Shown here piece after piece: positions 21,079 through 31,815 of a DNA stretch of 64,000 nucleotides (the stretch's first letter is position 1; each line of letters starts with the position of its first letter). The translations under genes and the position numbers were made by a program. The notes beneath the pieces were generated by a model. That model worked only from the letters and a program-made list of their open reading frames with translations. It did not search any database and was not told where the DNA came from. Origin of the DNA: Favolaschia claudopus (Eukaryota > Basidiomycota > Agaricomycetes > Agaricales > Mycenaceae); NCBI GenBank assembly GCA_037176885.1, contig JAWWNJ010000245.1, forward strand, positions 124,001 through 188,000, read 5' to 3'.

Positions 21079-21639
21079 TTCTCGAGGACACCGGCCAGTA
21101 GAAGCACGTCGACGCGTTAATAAATATAAGAGGGCGGGGTGATGGTGGGTGACAGCAGGTCAATGGGCCCAGACCTTTCTCCGCCCTAAAAATTCTCCCA
21201 CCCTTTCACATCAATCATCCGTCAAAAACGTCCTCTATTGACTATATAAGGAAAGACCTCCAATAGGGATTGCGGAGAAAGGTATGGGTATCCGAGACTA
21301 TATACCGGTTGCCAATATGCTCTATCTATACTACAATCGAGGGTTGACTCCGGACAAACATCAATCAAGTGGGTTCCGGGAACACCCGAACACCCCACCA
21401 ACGTCATCAGTCCGTTGCCAAACAACTAACGACAACTCCACTGCTGCCTCTCCCGTTCACCAGTCTCCGCTCAACCTCCGCTCCACACCCGACCATGTAG
21501 CTGTACACCCGTAGCGTCCCGTTCAATAAACCTTTACCTTTCTGTGTGAACTCTGAACTGCACTACTTTACCTGTTCTACCACCCAATCAACATTTCAGA
21601 TGTATGAGGCCTTTTTCTTACAGTGGGCTAGACTCAACG

Positions 21640-24600
21640 TGTATCCAGGATTTTAACACCTCCAACAACGCCGCAAAGGCATCAACAACGACAGCGGCAA
21701 ATTCAACGCGAGATACGCGAGAGCAATGAAGCCAGCCCGCGTCGCCGACGCGTCCCTGCTCAGCACGACGAAAATACGCCGCCTGATTCGGCCTCCACTA
21801 TCAGCGCCCGTTCTCTCGGTCAACTCAAAAGACATCAAAGAGCTCGTGAAAATCGTCCACCTCCGCCTTTACCGCAAGCACCTTCCAAACGATCGCTGGC
21901 ACAGAGGGCGAGAAGAGAACGAGTTACGAGAGCGTGCCGAGAAAGCTGCAAGGATGGATGTCGGTACGTTATAGCTTTATTTTAGTAGGCAATTATTTCT
22001 GATATTCATTTCTGTCTGCTGTAGACCCTCCTCCAAATACACGCAACTCCAGATCTGCAGGCAAGTCGATTCATGCCATTTAACAACAATTAGAGCCTCA
22101 TGAAAATATCAAGGCCATTCAAAATGGGCTCCCGACTCCGCCTACAACACAGCAATCAAGACTCTCGCCTCTCCAGGCCAGGTGTAAGTTGACAGGCGCT
22201 GCTCGGAAATCTGTTTCTCATGGCGCTTCAGCCCGGCCTGCGATTCCTCTAAATCAACCTCCTCATCGGGCTAATCCTACGCGGCCGCGACCGCAAAGTA
22301 CGTCTGGCTTCTTTTGCTGTTATTTGCCTCGCTGAACCGACTGCAAAATAGATGTTCGTCGTGCAACTCGGGATGAGCTGTTCTTGGCGGCGCAAAGACT
22401 ATCAAGACCCTCTATCTCGGCACGACCTTGGTTACATGAACGACCGCTGTCCTGCATGTGGAGCCCTCCATTGGGTTGCCGAGCAAGTCGTGCATCCCCC
22501 CAAGAATTCCAGCTCACCGTATGGAATGTGCTGCAACCACGGCAAGGTCGACTTGACACGACTCCAAGAGCCACCAGAGCCACTTCATCGTCTTTTCGTC
22601 GGCAACGACTCACAGTCCCTGGAGTTTTGAGAACATATCACGCAATATAATGCTGCTTTAGCATTCACCTCCCTCGGCGTGAACGACGACAAACGCGTGA
22701 ACACGTACGGCCCCAGCGCGTGGGTTTTCCGTATACTCGGGAATCTGTATCACCTGTCGGGTGCTCTCACCGCTCCAGAGGGTCCTATTCCCAGCTCTAC
22801 ATGTTTGATCCGAGTGTTGCCTTACAGCAGCGTATGAATCGGAACAGCAACCTACGCCGCGACACAATGGAGAGTCTACAGACTCTCCTTACTGCTTCTC
22901 ACCCCTACGCTGCTATCTACAAGCAGGCATATGAGATTCTTAAGGACCATGACGTGCACGACGCCACGCCGAGGTGCGGCTGCGAGTCCTTCCTTGGAAT
23001 GATCGTCGCCGCTACAACCTACCAACTGCTGAAGAGGTGGCGGTGATTCTGAGTCTGGAGATGAACGCCCCGAAATAGTTCGTCGCGACATTGTTTTGCA
23101 TAACCGAAACTCCGGCGATTCCCCCATGCAACGCATCTCCGACCTCCACCCCGCGTACACATCACTGTATTATGTTCTTCTCTTTCCGCGTGGCGAGCAC
23201 GGTTGGCACGCAAAGTTATGTCTCAACAAACCGGACAAGGAAAGACCTGGCAGCCTCACTCAGACGCGCTATTACGCCTTCCGTCTCTTTACCCGTGACA
23301 CTGAGTTCTCCACCTTACTACGCGGTGGCCGGCTCCTCCAGCAGTATATGGTTGATGCGTTCGCGTCCATCGATTAAAACAGGCTCAACTACTGTCGCCA
23401 GAATCAGAAGAAGTTGCGTGCGTCTCTCTACAGTGGTCTGGAGGATGCCATCTCCAACCGCGATGACGCAGTGGATTTGAATGTACTCGGCCGGCGATTC
23501 ATTAGAGAGTTTGCGGTGAGCCGCCAGAAGCCACCTGGTGGCTCCGACGGCATGCGGATTGGAGCGGCTACGTCATGTGGCGGCTCGTTCAGCGGCTCAT
23601 CGCGCGCGGTCCTTAGCACAATTTTGAGGTTGGGTACCTTGCATACTTGACTATACCTTCAGCCAATGAGAGTTCGTTGTCCAAACGTGCATAATTGTTT
23701 TGAATTGAAGCAATTTCCAGCGTCAACCGAAGTCTTCGGCTCGAATGTGCGATAGCGTCAGATTTTCAGATCCAATTTTCTTCTTGTGTGTATGGTTCAA
23801 TATGTAGATGACTAAGTACTAAGAATACACTCACAAAACCAAATTTGAACCAGTCTTACCAGCCGCCAAACGAGCCGCCAGACAGTATAGCCGCTCCAAT
23901 CCGCATGCCATTGGAGCCGCCAGGTGGCTTCTGGCGGCTCACCGCAAACTCTCTATTCTTCCCTCATCTTATATTGGTGGTCCCCGCCACATGCAGCAAC
24001 GTTATCAAGATGCTATGACTATTGCTCGCTACTTCCGCAAGGTGGGCTTATAGTATTGCTGTCGGGCCTTCCTTTCGCTTACAATATAACCAAAGGTTGA
24101 TCTCTTCATTACGGTTACTGCCAATCCTCAATGGCCCGAAGTCAGCCACGCTCTTCTGCGCGGTCAATCATCGTATGACCGCCCTGAATTGGTAGCGCGT
24201 GTCTTTGAACTCAAGAAGAAAGCGATAATCAAAGGAAATCCACCAGTACGGTATTTTCGGGGAGTGTGCCGCATTTTTATACACCATTGAATTTCAAAAG
24301 CGAGGTCTCCCCCACATGCATCTTCTGGTTTTCCTCCGCCATCCGCACAAACTGCTTAGTCCAGACGACATCGACTCCGCAATCTGGGCCAGGTGGCCCG
24401 ATCCCGATACTCAGCCGCTCCTTTTCGAAACTGTGCAGAGATGTATGGTACATGGCCCGTGCGGGGCTCTGAACCCCCGAGCCCCTTGCATGGAGAATGG
24501 CCGGTGCACAAAATACTTTCCAAAACCATTTCAGGCGTATACATCAATGGATACCGACGGATACCCCCTCTACCAACGCCCTGAAGATGGCCGTTGTGAC

Positions 24601-26465
24601 GGAAGCGAGGGGGAGTCGAGTTCCGGCACACAGGGATCAAGACAGAACTGGTGTAAGTACTAAATTGACCAAGGGAAAAGCTACTACGACAAGAACTAAA
24701 CTACTTATACAAGAAGATCGAGGCTGTGTGCGTGGAGTCATGGGGACGACACGGGCAGATCTCGCCGCGAGCGGATGCGAACGCCGATCCGTCACAGCCG
24801 TGAATACCCTGGGGGACGGCACACTGTCGATAACTCCTGGATAGTCCCCTACTCACCTTACCTCTTCGCCAAATTTGACTGCCATATCAATGTGGAATGT
24901 GCGGTGACGGTCAAGTCAATCAAGTATCCCTTCAAGTACATTCATAAGGGAGGGGATCGCGCCACTCTCGAAGTTGATCGCGACGAGATCAAGACCTACA
25001 TTGACGGTCGCTACATCGGACCACCTGAGGCTGCGTGGCGCATCTTCCATTTCGACCCTCATACTCAGATCCCCAATGTTGTCCGTCTCCCGGTTCATCT
25101 CAAGGGACAACACATGGTCTCTTTTGACCCCGGTGAAGATCCTGAGGCAGTTCTTGAACGGGGCCAAACTGCTATCAGTAAACTCGATGCGTTCTTTGTT
25201 GCCAACCGGGATGACGGTCGCATAGGTGCGGTGGCGCGGAACTACACCTATCAGGAGTTTCCGCAGTACTTCACCTGGAAGGAAGGATCGAGGGATAGTA
25301 ATCCCCGTTGGGCAATAAGGCAGCAAGGTGGGGCACTGGGACGGATGTTCTTTGTCTCGCCTGCTGGGGGTGAAAGATTTTATCTTCGGACTCTTTTTTC
25401 GATTGTGAAAGGTCCACGATCTCACGAAGATCATTTACGAAGGTTAGTCCCTCTCTGAGTTTCAGCTGTATCATAATCTAATCTCGAGGAGCCAGGGTTC
25501 CGCTACGAGTCATACCGTCAAGTCTGTCTTGCTCGGGGCTTACTCCAGGATGATGGCGAGTGGCGCCTCTGCCTCTCTGAGGCTGCAGAGATGCAAACCG
25601 GGACCAGACTCCGTCACCTTTTCGCTACATTGTTGCTTTTTTGTAACCCCACGGATCCGTCGAAGCTCTGGGATGAGTTCCGGGTTCATATCTGCGATGA
25701 CCTCGAACACCGTCTTCGTCGTATGGGAGTCGAAAATCAGACCGAGGCTGATGTCTACGACTACGGCCTATTTCTCCTCAACACAATTCTTGAGGACGCC
25801 GGCCGCTCTCTAAGAGATTTCGAGTTACCGCTTCTGCGCCGAGACTGGAGTGTTGTGGGGGATAATCCCTTGATCGCGGAGCAGTTGGACTATAATCAGG
25901 CTGATGAACGAGCCCAAGCGGAGGCTAACGTTGCAAGAATGAATCCCGAGCAACAACACGCATTCAATCGGGTCGTCGAATCAGTGGAGCAACAATTGGG
26001 AAAGGTCTTCTTCCTCAGCGGAGCTGGCGGCACAGGCAAGACTTGTTTATAACACCCTCGCGCATCACTTCCGGCTTCCTCACCGGGCTTGAGTTGAACG
26101 ATGATCGCTCAGTAAAGCATTTCATTGTTGACATCGAGATTCGAGAAGGTGACATTTCTCGGCAATGCCTCTTCGACGGCGCCGAAGGCTGAGGAGAGTC
26201 CGACTAAAATTGGTATGTTCCCGGCCTTTCCTCTCCACGCAAGGCACTAAAAGCTTTGTCAGTAAACACCGGTACTCCCGCGCGCCTCAAATTTACTGGC
26301 TTCTTTGGAGATCAGGCTCCCAGTAGCACCAATGGCACTTCTGAGCCGACCTCAAAGAAGCGCAAGCTTGACCAACACGCGAATGAGCCTCAAAACAAGG
26401 GTGAAGGAACGTTAACGTTAACATCCACTGGTCGTCGTAGTGGCGGCGCCGCGGATAAACACTAA
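21640..26465 (+). pseudogene. Helitron Rep/helicase, multiply broken
   Basis: An arginine-rich N-terminus (RRRRVPAQHDENTPP) is followed by several small introns. Then come the zinc patch DRCPACGALHW, the Helitron_like_N region (MQRISDLHPAYTSLYYVLLF, TRYYAFRLFTRD, then NYCRQNQKKLRASLYSGLED), the IILPSSYIGGPRHM motif, VTANPQWPEV, the HUH pair in RGLPHMHLLVFLRH, CPTKYFPK-like NGRCTKYFPKPF, and YPFKYIHKG with the candidate catalytic tyrosines. The helicase part keeps the Walker A motif FFLSGAGGTGKT and is then cut off; motifs II-VI are deleted. Further damage: a TAA before NRLNYCR at 23377, frameshifts near 22630-22800 and 24600-24830, and a MITE at 23505. It would have nicked DNA and driven rolling-circle transposition. 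Confidence 0.85.
23505..23953. mobile_element. 449-bp MITE in the Helitron gene (family copy 1)
   Basis: TA at 23503-23504 and 23954-23955. Ends GAGAGTTTGCGGTGAGCCGC and complement, followed by ~100-bp palindromic subterminal arms rich in GGCGGCTC. Excision with one TA restores TTC-ATT-ATT-CTT-CCC, that is the FIILPSS motif of Helitron Rep. A sibling lies at 41206-41645. Confidence 0.9.
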
Positions 26466-26632
26466 ATAACCAAATTCCATGTATCTGTAACTAATACAAC
26501 TCTGTAATTTCTCTTCGTCGATTGTCAGTCACACCAGATCACTCCGTAGCGTAGCACGGGTAACTGCTAGTTACAGCTGTTTTACGGTTTTTGTCTGGTT
26601 TCTGATGGAGTGGGGGCAACCCCGCCATTCCC

Positions 26633-26743
26633 AGGGTGATGGCAAATCGGTCGCCAGACCGATTAAAGCCCCCGGCCAGTAAAACCCTCGGCAATCTGAG
26701 GCTATTTCCGGCGAATTAAAGCCCTCGAAATGACCGATTTTTC
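26633..26743. repeat. Half-copy of the 12.8-13.6 kb foldback element
   Basis: AGGGTGATGGCAAATCGGTC to GAAATGACCGATTTTTC matches 13450-13565 in reverse complement with few differences. Only one arm is present; it abuts the next repeat family directly. Confidence 0.75.
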
Positions 26744-26825
26744 ACTCCCGTACTGGCACTCGGTTTGTTTTCCCATACGCACGTGTCAGTCACATGATAC
26801 GCTGGAAACAAACAATCACCACGTA

Positions 26826-27361
26826 TGGTTGCGGCCAAAACTTCATGACCAGTCCCAATTTTGCTCAAAATCCTTCGGGATTCGAGATTTAGCAGGAACT
26901 AGGGTATGGTTTATAGGTGAAATTTTTATTTCAGAGGAATCGGAGGTAGTCCTAACTTAGGGTTACAAAACGCGAAATTTGAACAGCGAAAAACCAAAAT
27001 TGTATGTACTAAACTCGCGAGTTTGAGGCAGGTAATCAAGTCTTTCTCTGCCATTCTGCCTCTGCAACCCCGAACCCCTTCTTCCGGACCCCACAGTGAA
27101 AGTGAAATCTCTTAACCAAGAAATCAGGCGACATTGATGCTGCTGCACAGCCACCGGTCCGAGTGATCCGCAATCAAAAGCGCGAAATTGCCGTGCAAAA
27201 CACGGAAAACCGATTTTTCGAAGTTTTGCTCCAGTACATTTGTAGATTACCTTCTTGCAATGCTATTTACACAATCCCAGGATGTCTCAATGAAAACTGA
27301 CGTGACAGTATCAATTACCAAATTGGGACTGCGACTTGTCACGAAGTTCGGTCCGCAACCA
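26826..27361. mobile_element. 536-bp TA-flanked MITE
   Basis: TA at 26824-26825 and 27362-27363. Ends TGGTTGCGGCCAAAACTTCA and the complement of TGGTTGCGGACCGAACTTCG, with similarity going on for ~40 bp. The paralogue at 37868 has the empty site CACG-TA-CCGTTA. Confidence 0.9.
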
Positions 27362-27429
27362 TACCGTTAGGGAACACTGCCACCTGATGAGTCCCAGTGA
27401 AAAACCGGGCGCGGCTGGTAGCGCCAGAA

Positions 27430-29350
27430 AATCGCCGGGTATCGGCAGGTCTCGCCTAGTCTCAAAAAACCCCATTTTTGCCTAATTTGGGACCTCGCGA
27501 GGCTGCCCGACACTGCGCGATACCAGACGATGCCAGCCGCTAGAATTTTGAGAGCGCCATCAATTCGAGTTTCCGTTTTGTAGCGCCCGGTATCGTCCAG
27601 CATCGTGTATATGTATTTCCGATACTCTACTACACCAGCGCCTGTATTACCGCCCACCACCGCCATCATGCCCGTCCGCTCCTGCGCGTACGCGCACTAT
27701 CGCCCATCGCCTCGCATCCTTGAGCTCCAACACCCCACCCCAACTACGTGTCTTCCCGCCACGATCCACAGCTGAAATTGCGTCAAATGGGCCTTGAAAT
27801 TCTTGTGGATCGCGGATTGGGCCCGGTGCCGACGAGAGAACAAAGAGATGAATCTGCGGTACACAGTAAGCCAAAGGGGAAGACGATGAAACTGACACAC
27901 ACCTCTGTGTAATGGTAGTGCAGTCCCTACCACAACAGAATCTGCAAGGTAGATGTCAATACGAACAGAAGGGACGAAGAAAATGGGATGTCACCGAAGA
28001 AAGTGTACTGAAAGAGATAATCAGGAAGGCTGAGCTTCGCGCGCATGCTCGCTGTCGCGAACGCGGCACCGCGCGTTAGGCTCGGTCGCAAGAGATGGCG
28101 GAGTGGAGATGAATATGCGGGAGACACTGTCGGAAGAGGAGGAATTAGCAGGGGCCGCAAGATGCTCAGTTGACGCACCAGGGCACAGTTCCTAAGGCAG
28201 ACTTGCCGCGTGCCGCGCAGCAAACACGCCGTCGGGAGGGCGGAGAGTGGAGTTGAGGTCTGTTTGCTGGGCGCGAAGAGGTTGGCGGGGTGGAGCATAA
28301 CCTGGGATGTCATGAGATTTCGAGATATTTGAAGCTGGGAAAAGGAAGAAAAGTACACACAAGACAATATCAAGAGCTCTTGCGGGATTGCAGACCTTGT
28401 TGTTGATGGGGGCGGCGGCGGCGAGGAGAAAGGAGAGGAAGGGAAGAGTGTGATGGATGGCGTTGGCAAGTCCTCGAGATAAAGGGGAGTTGGCGGGGGG
28501 TACGGGACAAGAATCAAGCACGCACCGCACGCCGATAGAAGACAATTGCTGACGCAGCGTGCGCGTCGGCAGACCCATCCCATAATAACGAGTGCACTGC
28601 GAGCGTGTCAGGAGGGCCGCTCAGCAGCTCGCTGGGGGTTCAGGGAACTCGAGCGATGCTCGTCGTGTTGGTAGGGAAGTGGGAAGGTGGGAGTCGGCGG
28701 GTGCAGTTTCAATCAGTAATATTGATCGAGATAGATGTGTGAACAACGCACCAGAACTATAGAGGAAAAGCAGGACATCGCATAGACTAGAGACTGAGTA
28801 GAGATTACTGGGAAATGTGATACAAGACCTACGACCGGATGCGGCACCGTAACTTCTAGTTGAGCCGAATCAAACAAGTTGGAGTCAGGATTTGTGGACT
28901 GAGGCAGTGCGTGAACTCGACGACGACAGGGTTGGAGAAGCCCTACGACTTTCCGAAATTGACCATCTGCTTGGACTGAGCATACCCCAGAACGAAGTGA
29001 CTGGCGCGCTGGATTCCAGTCACACTGACAAGCTGAAGACGGAGTAGGACCATCACTGGCACCCGCGCAATGCAGATAGAGGGAAGAGACGGTGCAGAAC
29101 GACTTGCTGGTGCTGGCGGAGATGGTGGGACAGAGCAAGTCAAAATGATGGCATCATTTGTATTGGTCACCGACTTGCACGGCGAAAACAGTCCTGACGG
29201 AGAGTATGTACTACATCTACGTCTACCGACTCTACGAAAGCCCTCTAGTGTCCTATCCCTCTGTGATTTCATGCTTCTGACGTGTAATGAAGTCGTAAAC
29301 TCTCCACCTAATTCGTCGTGACTCGTCCGGATCTCATTCAAGCTGCTGCG
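27430..29350. other. 3' third of the Tnp2 element, no assigned gene
   Basis: Several frames are open on the minus strand. The best is at 28578, starting MGLPTRTLRQQLSSIG, with splice-like GT and CAG sites around 28330-28390. It has a hydrophobic serine/proline-rich make-up and no domain I know. It may be a captured fragment or chance. The subterminal motifs noted for the element are here too. Confidence 0.35.
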
Positions 29351-29356
29351 TCCTAC

Positions 29357-31607
29357 TCAGAGTATATTAGACACGGCAAGCAAGAGGAAAGCACCATCTA
29401 CCTTGTTAAACTTAGCCTCTAATTCTTTCTTCTTCCAATAAGCCTTTTCCTCCTTAGACAGCTTGCTGTAGTATGCCGTGAAGTCCTCGAGTGTGGCCTG
29501 CGGATTATCTTTCTTGAATTGGTACTTGCAGATTCCCCTGGGATCGTAGGAGTGAGTATATAAGCAGGTAAACGGGCGAGAAATGGCTAACGTGGCCGTT
29601 ATTGACGTGGACGGAGGATTCCATGTGCGGGGTTTTTTGACTACTGATTGCTGCTCGGTATTCACGTTCGCTGGCGCCATCGTTTGGGCTTCCTGAGGAG
29701 TGCGAGAAGGAGTTGGCAAGACTGGGCGTGGAGGTGGAAGCACCGGATTCGAGGCCGGAATTACGGGACGCGGTTTCGGGATTGCATTTGCGGGATGCAG
29801 TGCTGGCGGCAGAACAGTGTGGACGGGGACCGGGACACGAATGGGTGCTGGAGCTGCGTGAACTGGAGGTGCTAGTGGAATGGCAGGTATCTGTTGTTGG
29901 GCTGGGAGCTGGTTCAGAGGGGACTGCGGTGAGAAGATTTGCGCGGGGGGCGAGGTAATGCTGGGAAAGTTAAAACGTTGCTCTGGAGATGTCAAGGAAG
30001 AAGGCAGGGATCCAGAAGCTCCGGCGGGCAATAGGGTATGTGGCTGAGGAGGGTCACCGCCAGGCAAAGAGGAGGCCGCAGCTGAAGGCGAGACAGGCGG
30101 AGACGGCTGTAGAGTGGCTGATGGGCAGGATGGTGCTATGACAGCGAGGGCAGGCGAGTCCGGAGAGCTTTGACTGGCATGTGCCTCGCCAGTGGAAGTG
30201 GCGACGGAGGCAGCGGCGGACACAGAACTTGAAGGGATTCCGGCAGGTAGGGGTTGGGGGCGCATGCGGGGAGTCTTGCCCAATCTAACATACAAAATCA
30301 GATCACATTGAAAGAGACGAAGAATGAATACATACAGTGGATTAGCTGGACGCTATAGTAATCAAAAATCAGGTACTAGCTCGATTCAAAGTAAAAGATG
30401 TCCATACTTTCATAGAGTCCTTGTTCTTGCCTTTCGAATCCGAGTCCAGAGTCTTGATCTTTTTCGCTGGAGGTTTCGGCTGTGAGGTTGAACTCGGCTT
30501 GCGTTTCAGGGCCTGGCGACTAGGATTGGAAGAAACATCACTGTTGTCGTCATCACCGAATACTGCGTCTTCGTTATCTTCATCCTCGTCCACATCTACT
30601 AGATCTTCTTCGGCGTCAGACTCGGTCTTTATCTTCTTTCCCTTTGCATGTGTACCACGCCAGGTCGAGTAAGTGATGCTGGCGAGCTTTTCCGTTTTCC
30701 ATTGATCAGCGCATAGACGTAACTCGGGGATGGCGGATTCAATTGTGGCACGGAAACGATGCTTGATGGTCAGGGAGGCTTTCCCCCAGGTTTCAGGTAG
30801 GCTGTTCTCTTGCTGGAGTTCGAAGAAGAATGCGAAGGTCAGGCGCCGTATTGTCTTGAGCCGATCCGAGGACGGAGATGCTCCTTTGACGTCCGTGATG
30901 AATAGCAATGAGTTTTTGTTGAATCTAGATGTTCCCGATGTCGAGCTACGGCCTTTCTGCTTTTGGACATAGATATTCCAGAGTGTCGACTGCCAGAATT
31001 TGGCGTCCTTATACTCTTCTTCTTTCGGGACGACAATAGCAGGCAGAGGGGCGCCGGAGGCGGACAGTGTGTGGACTGGAGCCTGTGCTTGTGGAAGAGA
31101 AGAGAAACGACCCAATAACGAATCATAGTTGCGTCTGAGAACAAAAAAAGATATATTGACAGGAATCCCACAAAATGAGAGCAAACAACGCACTGGTGGA
31201 TACGGACTTCGACTTCAAGCTCAACAATCCGCTCTCTGAGTGTGTTATTCTGATTTTGAAGGGTGAAAATCTGTTGCTGCATAGTTTTGTCTTGAGAAGT
31301 ATTTGAGAGCAGAGATCGAGGTTGTTCGGAACGAGACTGCTGCGGCCAAGTTAGGCAAACTCATACGACCAATGTAGAGATGGCATACGTAGGACGAGCG
31401 GTCAGAGCGACCCATAGAAAAGGTTTCAAAACCAGACAACAGTGGCGAATTATACTGTCCATTGGATTGACGTTCGTAGTCCGAAATTTCATTAGGAAGT
31501 GTGTCTATTCCAAAGTTGAAACCATCAGAGATGTTGCCTGAGCTAGAGGAGAGCGAGTTCGACGACGAGAAGCGGTTGTGAGAAGAGCCAGAAGACATGG
31601 AGGACAT
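29357..31607 (-). CDS. Second protein of the Tnp2 element, coiled-coil and HMG-like tail
   Basis: The start is at 31607 (MSSMSSGSSHNRFSSS), with five or six short introns. Domains in order: a serine-rich head; a glutamine-rich coiled coil (MQQQIFTLQNQNNTLRERIV, then ELEVEVRIHQ); a conserved globular part (YKDAKFWQSTLWNIYVQKQK, LLFITDVKGA, IRRLTFAFFFELQQENSLPE, WKTEKLASITYSTWRGTHAK); an acidic stretch EEDLVDVDEDEDNED; a basic patch; ~170 residues rich in proline and alanine; and a terminal segment (ICKYQFKKDNPQATLEDFTA, then YYSKLSKEEKAYWKKKELEAK) that resembles the second half of an HMG box. No stop or frameshift seen after splicing. I infer a nuclear DNA-binding accessory of transposition, possibly binding subterminal repeats like plant TnpA. 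It lies 209 bp downstream of the transposase gene on the same strand. Confidence 0.65.
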
Positions 31608-31815
31608 GGTGGGAGACGACAAGAATTTCTTATAAACAACGACAAACTGGAATTAATTGAAGATAGCAAGTATCCTCCCTACCTTGCAGCTACGCGATTC
31701 TTAACAGAAATACCTGGACAAATGCGTTCGAGAAATGTGTATTGAATAAGTACAGTGGATACAACTAGATCCCCGCAAGAAAAAAGAAGTCTACCGCACC
31801 ACTATAGTACTAGTA

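Larger units (their letters stand above)
14891..21300. mobile_element. 6,410-bp DNA transposon candidate encoding a DUF6589-like protein and a RecQ-like helicase
   Basis: The left end reads TAGTCTCGGAAACCCAGAC and the right end is the complement of TAGTCTCGGATACCCATAC, with further similarity inward (CCGCGCAAT against CCGCAATCC). A perfect 8-bp direct duplication TATACCGG lies at 14883-14890 and 21301-21308. The ends enclose exactly two convergent genes and nothing else except two nested MITEs. The ends, and about 80 bp of inner left sequence, are shared with the 267-bp MITE at 48.1 kb, which has its own 8-bp duplication. Seen directly: ends, duplication, gene content. Inferred: that the DUF6589-like protein is the transposase. 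It might be called a composite of host genes, but the fit of ends and genes argues against chance. Confidence 0.85.
21325..26570 (+). mobile_element. Helitron with recognisable termini, decayed
   Basis: The left end TCTATACTA follows an A (21324). The right end is a short stem (CCGTAGCGTAGCACGG) then GTAACTGCTAG, ending CTAG at 26570, followed by T. That is the A|T insertion site and the CTRR end expected of Helitrons, and both ends resemble the plant Helitron consensus as I remember it. The 5,246 bp include a 449-bp MITE. There are no terminal inverted repeats and no target duplication, as expected. The element inserted directly beside the right TA of the MITE that hosts the 6.4-kb transposon. 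Confidence 0.75.

Noticed and set aside
14891..21300. Starship-type giant element or captured host genes
   Set aside because: There is no tyrosine recombinase (DUF3435-like) gene; the small size, inverted ends and 8-bp duplication fit a DDE-type cut-and-paste element instead.
13450..26743. Inverted copies at 13.45-13.57 and 26.63-26.74 kb as terminal repeats of a 13-kb element
   Set aside because: The left copy is one arm of the complete foldback 12771-13572, and the right copy is a half-element fused to repeat R. The pairing across 13 kb is incidental, and the interval holds independently bounded elements.
28192..28583. Third gene of the Tnp2 element
   Set aside because: Frames with splice-like sites exist, but no domain or convincing exon chain could be established; listed only as unassigned.
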